A stretch of 64,000 nt of DNA from Tetranychus cinnabarinus (taxonomy: Eukaryota; Arthropoda; Arachnida; Trombidiformes; Tetranychidae): the NCBI GenBank assembly GCA_022266195.1, contig WHVY01000003.1, positions 6,262,001-6,326,000 of the forward strand. Reading direction: 5' to 3'. The notes beneath the pieces were generated by a model. The model searched no databases. It was not told the DNA's origin and worked only from the letters and a program-made list of their open reading frames with translations. Shown here one piece after another: positions 1-13,806 of this stretch. How positions within the stretch are numbered: the first letter of the stretch is position 1; each line of letters starts with the position of its first letter. Made by a program: the position numbers and the translations under genes.

Positions 1-3000
1 CCTTTTCGCACAAAAGTTGAAACTTTTCATTGCAACATTCAAAATAACTTCAATTGTTGAAAATTTAATGAAAAAAAAGACTTTGTTCTGTTTTCCAATT
101 TTGTGATCTTTGTTTTAACCTTTACTCTTATGCTCCATTTATTTATATATTTATATATCATATTAAATCACTGGGAATGATAAGGGAAACTCGACGAAAG
201 AAAATAATGGTTCATGATGGTGATAAGATTATGTTGAATTTTCTGTGGTCCTGGAAAATTGAGTTTCATCCAATGTTTTACTTTCCAATTAATTGAATAC
301 ACATTTGATGGATGATTGAGTAGAAGAAGAGAAAACTGAGAGGAAAAAGATAAAAGGTTAACAAAAGGATGAATAAAATCGTCGAGAAGCAAAAAATGCT
401 GATTGAGTCGAGTTTAGATATAAAAAGTTTATCACTTTTCTTGGAGTGAAAGTTGTTGCAACCTTAAGGTCAACCTAATTAGGTCAAATAATAGTTTTAT
501 TGGCAAGCCAATGGGTTAGAAAGTGGGAGAAATGGGAAAAAGAAGAGAAGACAATAATGTAAAGATGATAATAAGAAGATTCAACAAGACAAAAGTGTTA
601 ACCTGATTTTATGGTGAACAAGGATAAGCAGAATGTCTTTATCGCAAAGGGTTCAAAGTTGGGGTCAATTTTGCAGGATTTACACTTCATTACCTTTCAT
701 GTTTTTCCCTTGTTTTTTTGCTTCTCTTTTTCTTCTGGTTCAACCTAAATCTATTACATTTGGATTCCAACTTGGTTTGTGCAAATCTAAATTGAATCAT
801 TATTCTGACTTAAGAGGGAGAAATGTTGGCCACTTTGTGTTTGGCTTTTATCTTGTTTAAACCACATTTTACAATCAATTCAAAGTTCATTTCATTGAGC
901 ATTTCACTGTGTTTTGCCCAACAATTGATTTTCATGGAGAGAACTTTGCCTTTGCATGGTGAATCATTTGAAGCGAGTTTCTCGTTAAGTCGACTTGCTT
1001 TTCCTTGTTTTCTGCCTTTTTTCATTTCATTTTCTTTCCAACTTTTCGAGTTTATGTTTTGCTCTTCGCTTTGTTATTTCAGTTTGCAATGTGGAAATGC
1101 CTGCGAGCAGTTTTCTGTGGCTTATCATGATAACTTTCCAACTTTTCGAGCTCATGGCAACTCATAACCTTTGCAACCTCTGCTGTTTTTGTATCATAAA
1201 TCCAGTACCTTGGTCTTCTCTTGAAACTTGTTTGAATCTCGAGAAGAGTAAAACGATGAGAAACAAAAAGTTGCTAACATCAGTTGCATTTGCTATTATT
1301 AAGGGCTATTCTCGTTGGATAAGTTTAATAAGGTTCAGCGTAAAATGCAACGTCCAGTTACCAACTAACTGTTTGTAACAATAATCGTTCAAGAATAAGA
1401 AAGAAAGAATTGTTTGCAGAAATGTGTCTATTGTGTTTAATTGACTTTGTTTAGTACTTAATAGTTCTGTTCCTTATAACGCTTCATTAGAATGCTTTTG
1501 TATTCTGTAAGCTTTTAGATCCGAGGAGCTTTTTAACATAAGCACCTTGATGGTGTGTATGTTTCGTTTTGAGCTTCGCTTTGAATGTTTCTGCAAGGAA
1601 AATGCATTCTCAAGAATTATTCTTGTTTGTTTAGTGCTCTTTGTTGTATCCATTTTCAGTGTTTTGTCTGGGTCTAAAGAAGAAGAGCACAAAAAAGTTA
1701 TGAGTAAATAACTGAGGGAATACGAGAAAGTATATCAATGAAAGGAAGAAGAATGAACATTGTAAATGGTAAATTAGTTTTGCTAAGGTTAACTATCAGG
1801 GAGTGAAGCGTGTCTCTGTATGTGTATTGCAGAGACAAATAAGTAACTATCAAGATGCATGAAAGAAGGTAAGAGAAATAATTACAAGAGTTAGGAATGA
1901 GAGAAAATAAAAAAAAGAAAAATGTTGCATTGGTAAAGTAAGAGAATAGCAAGTGGCAATGATTCAATGAAGAAGTTGAAAGTGTGTAACATTGAAGAAG
2001 AAGAAGGAATCAGATAGTGTTTTACATGGAATAATTGTTGATTTGTTGTTATTCTGTAAGGTTGACTTGTAATAAATTAACTTTCACTTGATTGGCAGGG
2101 AGAAAATGATGGCGAGAGAATTGGTAAGAGAATGTTGTGAGCGAAGAAGCAGCGTAAAAAAAGTGGTGAACATCAGAGCAAAGTGATGATGAATACAAGA
2201 GTAGCTAAATAATTGTGTGCTTCAACGAAAGAAAAGGTAATAAATGAACTTGAGTGTTAATAATGAACTAAAAGGTTCAACTAAGGATAGAGATCAACAA
2301 CAAAAAGAGAAGTAAAAACAGGTAAAAACAAAGAGAAGTCTTGAAAATCGAAAGTGTTGAGTTTTCACATGAATCACAATCAATGAATCTCAACAATTTT
2401 CGTACCTTCATCTCAAGAAAGCACAAACTTTTGTGCTTTTAATCGATTCCAAAGTTCTAAGCACTTCAGAGGAGCTGCAAAATGCTCATTGCTATCACTT
2501 TCAACATTCAAAGAATCATTAGTCGAAAGCATCTCAACTCTTGTTTTGAAGCCAATTCTGACAGAGAATCTATCGTCACTCATTTTCGTAAATCAATGAT
2601 GAAAACACGTTCGTTTGGACAATAATGAATGAATGTCAACGAAAGAACTATTTTGCAATGGTGAAAGAATTGAAATTAGAATTGTTCATTTGAGAAGTTG
2701 TACAATTTTCTTCGTCAAACTTTGCAAATATTTCGTTTTATGCTATTTTGGTGAAACTTTTTTCCATCTAATCAGAGTTTCTTTTAAATTGAACTGAACA
2801 CCAAAAGCTTGATAAAAATTTGTAAAAAGTTGATGAAACTTTGGTTCAAATAAGATAATTCATACAAAATTGATGGCTATAATTAAGCTAATTAACTGGT
2901 TATTAGCAGGTTTTTGGTACTGAAAATGAGAAAAGAGAGAAAAATGGTTTGCATGTTTGAATATTAACCTTGTCAACCTGGAAAATCATTGAATCGTTGA

Positions 3001-6000
3001 ATGGAAAAAGTTTCCGAAAATTGCCTTCTTTTTACACACACACAAGGAGTATCTTTTTTTATTTTACTCCTTCTTTCGAGAGAATAGAAAATGTTTCTAA
3101 GCTAATTTTCTTTCCATTATTATCACAACTAATAAAATCAGGCAACATTATCATACTTATTAAATTACTTATCAAAATAGGTGAAGAAGAAAACGAAAAA
3201 AGGAAAAAAAATTGAGAAGAAATTAATAGTCTATTCCATATTAGCATGCAATGCTACATTGTACATCAACATTTTTCAGTTTAAACTTCAATTTACATTT
3301 TAATAACATGAACGCATATGATTGAATGTTGATACAAAATCAATCAAGTTACATAATTTTATGGCATTCACTTTGATTAACTGACTCGAAACTGAAATGC
3401 TTAAATATTTAAGCCGCTTTGCTTTGTTTGATGAACCCTTGGATTGAACTGAAATCATCTTTGCAATTTCAATCTTCTCCGTTCGCATGAAATACAAAAT
3501 ATAAAGTTTTAATTTATGCATTTTCGTTGCACTTGCATCCATTCAATCCAAAACGACCTCTAAATATCAAGCAAAGAGTAATGCAGCAAGAATTGCAACA
3601 ACTTTTGGATTGAAATGACTTGATAAAGTGCTCATCCAACGCATTCGTTTCTTGAATTGCATTCGCTTTTCGTATTCTAAATGATCACAACTTATTCTCT
3701 TTCAGATTTTCTCTTAGCTTTTGATAGTTTTCACATATTGCTTTTTCTACAGTTTAGTTTCTTTAGTTTTTTGCCTTTAGTTTCTGACATTCGGAATGCT
3801 GAGATGCAATGGTGCAAACAGTCAGTCGAAGTTGCTTTTTCTGAAAGTTTTGCAACTTTCGTTGTTTAATGCAGTTGAATAAGTTTGAGATTTCTGTCCA
3901 TTTTCGTTGCATCTTTGATGTCCATTTGATCATTAATATGAGCAACTGTAAATATTCGTGATTTTCTGTCAACTCAACGTTGCAACATTTGAAACTATTG
4001 ATGGTCAGTCAACAGTAGATATTCAAGTTTCAAGTCTTCTTTAGCATTCTTCCTATTTGGTTTTCCTTCTTTTCCTTCTTTCTTTTTCTGTCTCTTCCTT
4101 TTCTACTTCTGTTTTCGTTTGTTCTTTTTTTTCTTTTGACTTTTTTTCTATTCTTTATCTTCTTTCTTTCAATCATGAATTCAGTGATTGAATGATCTGG
4201 GAGTGGAAGTGGAACCTGAGAAAAAGGCGAAAGAAGAGAGACACGAGAAATAAGCAAAAGACAGTAAAAAGAAGGGAGAATAGAAGATGAAAAGTACGAT
4301 AAAAACGAAATGAAATAAAGGAAAAAGAATTGAGAAGAAAACACAAAAAAAGTATAAATATTCATAGAGTTGGTTTAATATGGTGAATGTAAGTTTGAAT
4401 GGTAAAGACAGTTGAACACGAAATATCAAGAGTTAGACAGGAAAATCCATTGGGAGAAACAGTAATTTTATAGTTACTTTGGTTGGAAAAAGTTGCAGCT
4501 ACTGTTACTCGTGAAGCACTTTTCGTTATTATCCTTTTGTCTTCACCATTTCACTTTTACCATTTTGTATTCTTTCACTCATTTACTTTGTATTAATACT
4601 TTATAAGCATTTCCATTGTACAGAGTTTATCGATGCTTAAAGCTACTTGCACATTGCAAAAAGTCGCAAGTTATCCTCAATTAGCACAAGAATTCAAAAT
4701 GAAAAGAAAAGTATTGTCTCGATTTAGCCATTTTCAAGTCTTAAACAATGTCTGATCCAATTATTTCATTGAAACTCAAAATTTGATTCCAATAGTTCAA
4801 TAGCAAGAAACGAAAAACGTGCTTTTAATGACTGTGTTCATGTTGACAGATGAATATCAAATCCACTGAAGATAATAACTCGTATGAAAGCTTCTAAGAC
4901 TTGTATTTGTTGAGTTGAATGGATGAGTGGCATTGTCTCATCTTTCAAATTCAGTCTATTCATGAGAATTACATTTTAATCCTTGGCAAAGTTTTTTGTT
5001 TCTTCAAACTTTGAGCCATTTTCTGCAAAAATGCTGTGCAACAGTTGAAGGTTTCATCGGGAATTTCAAGTACAGTCACAAGTTGCACTGAAAGTCTTTG
5101 GTTATGAATTCATATTCTGGCATCAATATCAATCAATTTCAAATTTACAAGAGAAAATCAGTTGAAATTCCTTCTTCTTCTTCATTTGAATACACAGACG
5201 AAAAAAAAGAGTACAGACTAGAAAAAGATTCTCAAAGGATTTTATCATGAATCGACTTTTCATTGCAACCACAGTCGCAGTTTAGCTACAAACTCGAGTG
5301 CCATATTGAAACTGAAACTGTGACAATGAAAGTAAAGGCAACAGCAAAATTAAACTTTGACATTAATTGTTGAGCAAATTTTAAAGTTGAATAAATTTCT
5401 ATTGTAAATGGAAAAGCAAACCAAAAAGATTGAGCAAAATTGGATGAAAAAGTTTTTGTTGACTTGCTTTTTGTCAAAGTTTCTAAACAAATTTAAAGGT
5501 TAAACTGTGAAAAGTTGAACTTTGGTGAAGAGATTAAAAATATCGTGAAATGGAAACGTCAAACAAGAGTATGAAATGTCGCAGAAAATTAATCAAGCAG
5601 AATAATTAACAGTGAAAAATGTGTCAAAAGATTTACTCTTAATTACTTTACTCCAAGTAAATCTTATTACAAATGCCTAGATTCTAAGCCCGATTCCCAG
5701 TCTTTTTTAATTATCAACTAAGAGTAACTTGTTCTTCTGTCAACTGGCGCTCTGTTTATTATCAGCTTATCCAACTCGAAAGAGAAAGAAAAATGAAAAA
5801 AAGTAAAATCGAGACAAACTTTGAAAAGATATTGTCGACAAAGTTTGAGCCAAGAAGCTCTTTATCCATTAACATCAACACTTTTCCCTGCAACTTCTTC
5901 ATTCTAATCATTCTCATCTTATTGTCTGATAATATTTCTCCCCATTGACCACTGTCAATCTGATTCCTATTAAATCATCAATCACGGTCAACGATAATCC

Positions 6001-7562
6001 CTTTTTCCCTCAAACTCTACTCACCTCAATCATGTTTACAATAATTCCTTTCATTCCTGTTCTACACTTTCCTCTCTCTCTATCAATCCATATTCAGTTA
6101 TTGTTTTTGACGGTTCAAACTTGTTTATCAGTGTTAATCATGTTCAGTTTGAGAATCAATTTTCAAGCTTGTTTACTCATCAGTTGTGAGTTGAATGTTG
6201 AGTTAAAGGTCTTTCATTATAACCCAACCAAATGAGGGAAAAACAGAGAAAAGCAAAGGAAAAGGAAAAAAAGGCAGAAAATGAATTCTCAGGTTGATAA
6301 TATTAACAGATATAATACATTAATAATGTTGACTCAGCAGTTAATCATCAAGATCTGTATTCAACATTTTCAATGATAACAAATTTTATTTACCCTTTCA
6401 GTACAGTATAATGCAATAAGAAGCGCAAAAAAACATAAGAAGAAGAAGAAGAAGAAGAAGGAAAAAAAGTCATTCATTTTATATTTTCTTTTCAACTTCT
6501 GAGTTGAATCCAAACAGGGAATGAAAAGGGACTGAATTGAAAAGAGTGCAAATAAAAAATGAAGCAAAATGCTGGTACAAACTGCAAGATATTCTTGAAC
6601 TTTTGTTCTCTCTCTTGGAATAAAAAACTACATAATCTATCAAGGTAAATGAAATGAAATATTTTTTTCGCCATTTCTCTTTTTCTCTCTTCTCTTCTTC
6701 TCTTCTTTCTCCTTCCAACTGAGAGATTGTATTATTCTCTTTCTTTTCATTTTCTAAACATTTCATCGTAATCATCATCATCATCATCATCATGTTGTAT
6801 AACATTATAAAACTGTCATTTAATCATTGGAATAACATTATTCAAGAGGAAAGAAAGAAAAGGGAAAACAAAACGAAAGGAGAGAAAAAACAATTTCAAA
6901 ATCTGTTTGTATCGTTGAACCTCAGACCAAATTACAGATTCAAGATTCTCTCAATAATTCTCATAACTTTAATTAAATTATAAAGATAGAGAAGAGAGAA
7001 GAAAACAAATAACAGTGAAATACAGATTGAATGGAAGGGAGAAGAAGAGGAATGAAAAATCCAGAGCTTCAATAATGTTCACTCCATGATAATCATGACA
7101 TGATAAAGTGAAAATGTAAATGACAGTTGAAAGAAGAGTGAAAAAAGTACATTTCCTTGCATGATAATTGTATTAAACATGAAAGTACTGCAATGATGAA
7201 TAACGATGAATCGAAACGTAACCAGAAACTCTGATTTTTTGGTACAAAATTGAGATTCGTTTTTGCTGTCTACTAACTTTTAGTAAAGTGATCAAATTGC
7301 AAAAAGTAAAATACTTTTAAATCAATCAAATTTATTCAATGCAATTATGATCGATAATCGATAAGTTTAGAATTTAAAATTTGAAAATTGATGGTACACA
7401 AGATTTGCATAAAAAGTCAAATTCGCTATTAATTGGCGAAAAACTTTCCAAAATTATCATGAAACTAAATTCGAAACATGATTATCCAAATGGTGAAATT
7501 TAAACCAAGTTTTCTTTGATCAGCAATTGTAACTTTTCTTTTTGTTCTTTCTCTTTGTACAG
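1..7562. other. non-coding region, no gene supported
   Basis: No reading frame here has the length or composition of a gene. The open frames are short and hydrophobic or Lys/Arg/Glu-rich, as expected from poly-pyrimidine and poly-purine tracts (for example 4040-4340 and 6240-6720). Microsatellites include an AAG run near 6440-6465 and an ATC run near 6772-6793. The region could be intron or 5' regulatory sequence of the gene whose last exon starts at 7563, because that exon needs upstream exons that I could not identify. Confidence 0.6.
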
Positions 7563-8890
7563 AACCTCATCCTCGACACCATCGTTATCATTCCCATGTT
7601 CAACGACCTTATCATAGTCAAGAGGAAACTCCAGTGGCTTACCTACCAATTCTGAGTTTATCTCTTGTTATCAGTTTTTTCCTTATCATCAATTGTTATA
7701 AGAAAGAATCGTCACCACATATACCTGATCTCACCGAGACAAGTCGCCTTTCCAGTTTTTTTTCTCGAACCTGCAAAGGACATCAATCCTTTCTCCTAAC
7801 CAAAGCTACAACTGCAACCTTACCAACAACCGGCTTACCCTTGATCAACAGCTCTAAAGCCGAGGGTAACAACGTCGAGACTAACAGTGATAATAATAAT
7901 ACAAGGGTGAAACATTTCGATGCCAATTTTGAAGTAAAAAAGTTGACCTCTTCATTGACTGGCGATTGTGAGGCAAACTCGATTTGTCCGCAAAATGTTT
8001 ACATGAATGGAAATGAATGCCAATATGAACAAGTGCAAAATGAAATTGACCCAAGTCAACGAGTCCTACAATCGACAAGACACTATCAACCGCAAAGTCT
8101 TTTACCTTGCCAGTATCAACATGATTACCATTGTTACCAGCAATGTCAACCTCGATACTTGGCTAACTGTGAAAGTGAATCAACCGTGAAAAGTCCGTCA
8201 TCTAGGTTAACCTCTTCTCTATCAGAGCCCTCACTCTCGACTCACAAGGCAATGGAATCAAGTGCATCACCTTTGGAGGCAACACCAAGTAATGATAATC
8301 ATCATCATAAACGCTATTCTACCTCTGAAATTTTTATCAACTTTTGTTCCAAAATGGATTCTCTACACTCGGATTCACCGCCACTTGCACCGGCAATTGC
8401 AAGCAAATCAGTTTGGTCAGAATCGGTGAAAACAAAATGTTCATCAACTTGCCTCCCTGATAGAAGTATCATTAATGATTCTGATTTAGATAGTAATAAT
8501 AATAATAATATTAATAGTTGTAATGTTGATAATAATTTCATTAACTCAAGTAACAGAAAGATGACTAATATAACAAGAAATCCGGTTTGCCTTGGATACA
8601 AGATAAATGAGAAGTTTATCAATTGTGTTGATGAATCTTTTTTTGAACGAGAGTCAACTCATTCAAGTGGCCCTTCATCACCAACATCATTATCATCATC
8701 GTTAACATCATCAAACTCCTTGGTTCCCAACTCATCTTCTTCTCCTTCTTTTTCTTACGGTCAAACAAATAATATCTTTTCAAAGCAAAGTGACCACCTC
8801 AAACCAAGGATAACCTATTTTGATTCCATTGTTGTTTATCGCTCAGATTCTGGTGATATCAGTGATTTTATCAGTTCCTTTGTGTCTTGA
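7563..8890 (+). CDS. 3'-terminal coding exon of an unrecognised Ser/Asn-rich membrane protein (5' exons not found)
   Basis: The frame is open for about 440 codons from a good splice acceptor (pyrimidine tract ending in TTTGTACAG at 7562) to TGA at 8888-8890. There is no methionine near the acceptor, so the exon must be joined to upstream coding sequence ending in phase 1. It opens with a His/Arg-rich stretch. About 25 codons in comes a single hydrophobic segment (AYLPILSLSLVISFFLIINC, residues about 25-44 of the exon) followed by Lys-Lys. That looks like a transmembrane helix with a long intracellular tail, although a signal-anchor is also possible. The tail is rich in Ser, Asn, Asp, His and Gln, with a Cys/Tyr/Gln cluster near 8100-8160, Asn runs near 8500 and Ser-Pro clusters near 8670-8750. 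It ends in FISSFVS. I recognise no domain. Real coding is supported by length and varied composition; function is unknown. Confidence 0.7.
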
Positions 8891-11800
8891 TGCTGAGAAT
8901 GGTGATGATGATGATATAATCATGAGAAAGAGGCAAGAAAGCAGAAAAGAGAGAGAGAGAAAGAAAAAAGTAATTTTCCTTTTTTTTCATAAATATATTT
9001 ATTAATATTGTGCAAGTATAAAAGCAACAACAGCAACACCAAACAAAAGAAGCAAAAATCTTTACTCCTTTTCAATCTCAAACTCAACATTTAGTTTATC
9101 CTTTCATCATTATCATCATCATCATCTTCTTAAGTTGTGTATATATCTATTATTATATTTCATTTTACCATTAATATTTCTTCTTTCTTTTTTTTCTTCC
9201 CTTCATTTTTGGTTCAACAGTGAAAAGAAGAGAGTGAAAACAAGAAAAAAAATTGTGAAGCAACAACAAAAATCCCAGCCTTATAATAACAACCAATAAC
9301 AATATAATGCTGATAATGTTGATAATAATGAGTATAATGATTTAATACCCAAAGACATTGTCTGTGTCTCACTACGTATAAGTGTGTGTTACTAATATGA
9401 ACACATAAAAAAAGAGCAACTTTAACATCTTAATTCAATTTTGTTGAAAGCCATTAATTTCAAGCAACAACAGAAAAGAAAGAAAAGCAAAATTTTCCAA
9501 CAAAAGGTTGAAAAGTATTAGCGGCCAATTTAAAGATTCAATGGTCAAGACTAGCCGATAAAAGTAACAAAATGTAAACCCAAATATCAATAAACTATTC
9601 CAGCCAATTCGAACGATTTCTTTTGGCCTCTACTCGACTCTTATAAAACTATGAAATGATCTTGATTTGACTTCTAATTTCATCAGGAGCGATTTCGAGA
9701 AATGACCTTGCATAACCTTGACCTCGGAATATGGAAAATCTGAGAAATTTTCAGAAAAAAAGTTTCAGTGCGCCAAGTCATTTAGGAGTCGAGTAATAGC
9801 CAAAAGAAATCGTACAAATTGGATGAAATGCTCTGTAGATAAAAATGGCAAGAATAAAAGGTTAGAAGAAAATGAAGATCTTTGGGATTGCAGGATAAAG
9901 TTGGAAGATGAGCATGATGAGCATGATGAAGGGAAAAGAAATGAAAATGTTAACCTGAAATGTAATGTTGGTGAACCCAATGGCTTAATCTTAATGCCTT
10001 TTCAGTCTTTATTTTCTGTTGGATTCAACAATTTTTTTTCCTCTTCCATCGACTTTTCTCTAGTATAAAATGGTCATTTTTTCTCACCTTTTTCCTTTTG
10101 TGGTTCGCCTTTATTTTTACACCCAATTCTCAATACATTGAGAAACTAATGAATCTGTGAAAAGAAACAAAAAATTGTGATGGAAATGTTGCCAAATTTG
10201 TAACCTTTTTCTTTTCTTCATTGAATCCCAAAATCAAGTTCAACTTGATCAATGGATGGGATGAGATTAGCTGGTAAATCAGGTAAAGAGTTGAATCCTT
10301 TGTTGCACTTTTAAATTGAATAGTTAGATTCGGAAAGTTATACCTTATATCATGTTGTGCTTGGAAATCAGTGCAATGATAGTAAAAGTTGTTGCTCATT
10401 CTAAGCACATAATCGAGAAAAGTTGAGCTGGAAAGGAACAAGCAAAAGTTTTTCTTTCTGCAGTGAGAATGATGAGTCTAATCAAGCTGGAATGATGACA
10501 AGTGAGAGGATATGAGAAATGAAAGAATTTGATGAAGAAGAAGGAGAAAATAGGCTTGAAATGAGAACGAAAAACGGAAGAGAAATCAGTCTGTTTATCA
10601 TCATTCATCAATTCCAGTTCTCCTTATTACTATCATTATCATGATTTCAACTCATTTCTTTTCTCTATTTTCTTATTCTCTACTCAATTCTTTCCAACAC
10701 ACATTCAGTTTCTTCTTCTTCTTCTTCTTTTCCCATCTTCTTTTTGTTCCCAATGATTATTGAATTGGATTAAATAAACTTACCAGTTTAGTGTAAATTA
10801 AACGGAAACGTTGGATAAGAAGCAAAGAACTAGACTTGAATAATGTTGCAAGTTTACCTGAGAAAGTAATGTCAAATAAAAGTCGAAAAGAAGAAGAAAA
10901 GAAAAGAAAAAATAAGCAAAAGTTGCATCGAATGCAAGATTTATTTTACCTTCAACATGACTGTTAATTGCATTGGGACATTAATGATGATCACTGATTG
11001 GCTTTGGTTAACATTGATGAAGAAAGAAAAACTAATTTATTATCTTTATTCCGTTATCATGAACAACCCATTAACTCATTGTTTTCTCGTATTTATTTCA
11101 TTTTCGCTCTCAATTTGTCCAACTTTGTTCAAATGAATTTCATCTAAAGAGAAAAGGAGAAAAAGGAAAAATTTTAAGTAAAACTGAAAAGATTTCAATC
11201 TCAACTTTGCTCTTGTTTCACTTCACATGCAAAGATTGATGCACTCTTCTTTTCTTGTTGAACCAATTTTGACCTTTTCCTTGTTCCAACCTCATTAGAT
11301 AATTTGTTTGAAATTTTGTGGTAAAAACAGAGAAAAAAACGTTTTCTTCTCTCATCAATTTTCTCGTTTCTTCACCACCAAGCTCAACATCATCACCTTT
11401 TCATTGCCATCATCAACCCTTCAAATAATTACTTAACATCACTTTGCTTTAATTAGATGCTGTTGTTGCCATCAAAAAGATGAAATAAGAAGAAGAAGAA
11501 GCAAAAAAAAGTGCAAATAAAAGCGCTAAAAAAAAGTTGAATCTCAGATGAAATCGTCCGAACGTCATGTTAACACGTTAACCTTTCCAAATGAATAGTG
11601 TGCAAAGTTGGGCGAAGAAAAAATGTTCACTTTTTTTCCTTCTTTTTCCAAGATTCTTTGTTTCCTTATTTCCTCCTGCAAGTCATCTGTTTTTTTCTAA
11701 TTGCACCTTCAATAGAAAAAAAAAGATTTTCCTGAACAATGAAGAAGAAGCAAAAAATGAGATTCACTTTACGTTAATGTTGACTCGACGAGGCTCACCA

Positions 11801-13403
11801 ATATTGAAAGATAAAAGTGTTTATCAAAAGTTGAAACTGGTGAAAAAGTCCATCACATTATGGCGCATTATCATGTAAATAAATTAATGTAAATGTCAAT
11901 TTGTCAAAATATAACTTTGTTAATAAATAATTGCTGAATGTCAAGTTAATGATTGATAAATAAATGATGATAATTTTACTCACCTTTGTTGCTGAATTTT
12001 TGGGTAAACGGGAAAGGTAAAGAGACGAAAAGAATAAAAAAGTTGCACTAATCATGGGATTGATTAAAGTTTAACGTCAAAGATGAAAAATGTTTTGCCA
12101 AATAATAAATTCATGAGACTTTGATGAAACAAAATGTTCAATCATTCATTGGGAATAACAAGTGAAAACTATTGTTGCAGCATTTGCATTCACTTGTGAT
12201 TTCAGAAAAGTTAATGAGAATGAAAGTGAAAATTAAAGTCAAATTGAACAATTTAATAGCAAGCAAAAAAGAGAAAATAAAATTGCAAAAAAAGTTGATC
12301 AAAATGTTTTTTTTTCTTCCGTGAAATACTAGAAAATGTTGTTTCCTGAGAAAATGTGAATAAAATTGGCCACAAAAATGTAATCATGGAATGAAATTCT
12401 GTATAAAATATGCAAAACTCTTTTCCCTCCCAACCAAAGTTTCAATATTTTCTCTCTTTTCAATTGCAATTTTTTTCTCTCTCAACTTTTTTTTCTCTTT
12501 TACCCCAAATTCATTTTCACTTCAAAATTTGACCCTTTTGCTTCTTTTTTTTCGATTTTTAACATTTTCTCTTCTCTCTCTCATATTGATCAAATGTGAT
12601 TGAAAAGAAAAGCGAATTTTTTTCGTTCCATTTCAAACACTTTTTTCTTGCTTTCCTTTTCCATGAATTATGAAATTCAATTTGAACAAATTGAAGGTTG
12701 ATTTGTTTTAACTACACATTTATTTGAATACATTTGAATGTATTATTTGAAAGCTTATTTTCAACAAGAAAAAGGTAGAACAAGTTTTGACTCGAGAGCA
12801 AAAATCATTAAGCGTTCAATGTTGACTATCATTTGGCATCTTTAGTTGGCTTTTGCTTTCATTACAATAAATGGTTATCATAAAAGATCAGCTCAATTGG
12901 GACAAAACTTTTTTTTCATTTTCCCTTTTTATTTTTCCTTCTTCTTCAGCCTTTAAAGGTAAAAATTGATCAGCAATGATATTCATCAGTTATCAGTTTG
13001 GTTCAACCATTTACACCAATCAATCATGTTGTTTGAATGGGGAATGAAATGGAATAAAAAACAAGAGGAGAAAAAAAATGAGGTGAAATACGATTTGTAA
13101 TCAACAATCATTATTCATTGTCAAAACAATTCTCATCCCAACTGAATGATTATCCAACATTTTGCTTCCTTTTTTTGGTTCATCATTTTTGATATTGTTG
13201 TTAGAGAAACAACAAAAGTAAATGTTATTGAAGGTGAACGAAAAAGTAGTTTTTTCACCTTTAATGTTGCACCAACAATAAAGAAGTACATTTTCAAATA
13301 CTAATCATTCATTTTCTTGCAAATTGATTCAAGATTTTTTGCTTTTTGTTTTTTTTTATTTTCTCATGTCACCTATGGTGAGACCATCACTAGGTGAACT
13401 AAG
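8891..13403. other. 3' UTR then non-coding region
   Basis: After the stop at 8890 the sequence turns into A-rich and T-rich low-complexity DNA with ATC repeats near 9108-9126 and AAG/CTT repeats near 10712 and 11490. A 116-codon frame at 9718-10068 starts at TTG, is basic and acidic by turns, and shows no recognisable domain or splice context, so I do not call it a gene. Nothing else is supported. Confidence 0.5.
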
Positions 13404-13471
13404 ATGAAGATTACGATGAAGGTGGAATTGGTCTGATGGAACCCGATGAGCTTAATGCAGTCCAAACATAA
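13404..13471 (+). other. possible short terminal exon, low support
   Basis: After an AG at 13402-13403 a short frame reads to TAA at 13469-13471 and has a protein-like, acidic composition (its end reads IGLMEPDELNAVQT). Unlike the neighbouring sequence it does not follow low-complexity DNA. The pyrimidine tract in front of the AG is poor and the peptide is too short to identify. It could be a small last exon or a chance open frame. Confidence 0.2.
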
Positions 13472-13686
13472 ACTTGGTGAATGATGAAAGGTTGGTCAAT
13501 TGTTGGGTTTGCTGGCTTTTTAGTTAATCAGTTGCGAGGGTTCTGATCTTGGTGCTTTTTCATCTTCACACAGAAACTAACTCTGCATCAATTTGATTTT
13601 TAGTGAGTTTTTGTCATTTGATGATTTTTCAAAAATATTTTACAAATTATTTCATGATCTTTTCCAATAAACTTTTCTCCAACTCA

Positions 13687-13806
13687 ATGTCGGATCTGAA
13701 CATCAGCTCTATCTCTCTTCTTCTTTTCTCTATCGACTCATTCTCTTTTAATCGTTTAACCAGCCTCATCATAGAGTGTTTATCCATTGGTCTCTCCGCA
13801 TCTCGG
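13687..13806 (+). other. possible first coding exon with strong splice donor, low support
   Basis: An ATG at 13687 opens 40 codons (MSDLNISSISLLLFSIDSFS...) that run into a consensus donor, CTCGG/GTAAGT, at 13806/13807. The frame is open upstream as well. The composition is only mildly protein-like and no partner exon was found downstream, so this is a candidate only. Confidence 0.2.

Noticed and set aside
9718..10068. 116-codon plus-strand frame
   Set aside because: Starts at TTG, mixed basic/acidic low complexity, no splice signals or recognisable domain; probably chance in an A-rich tract.
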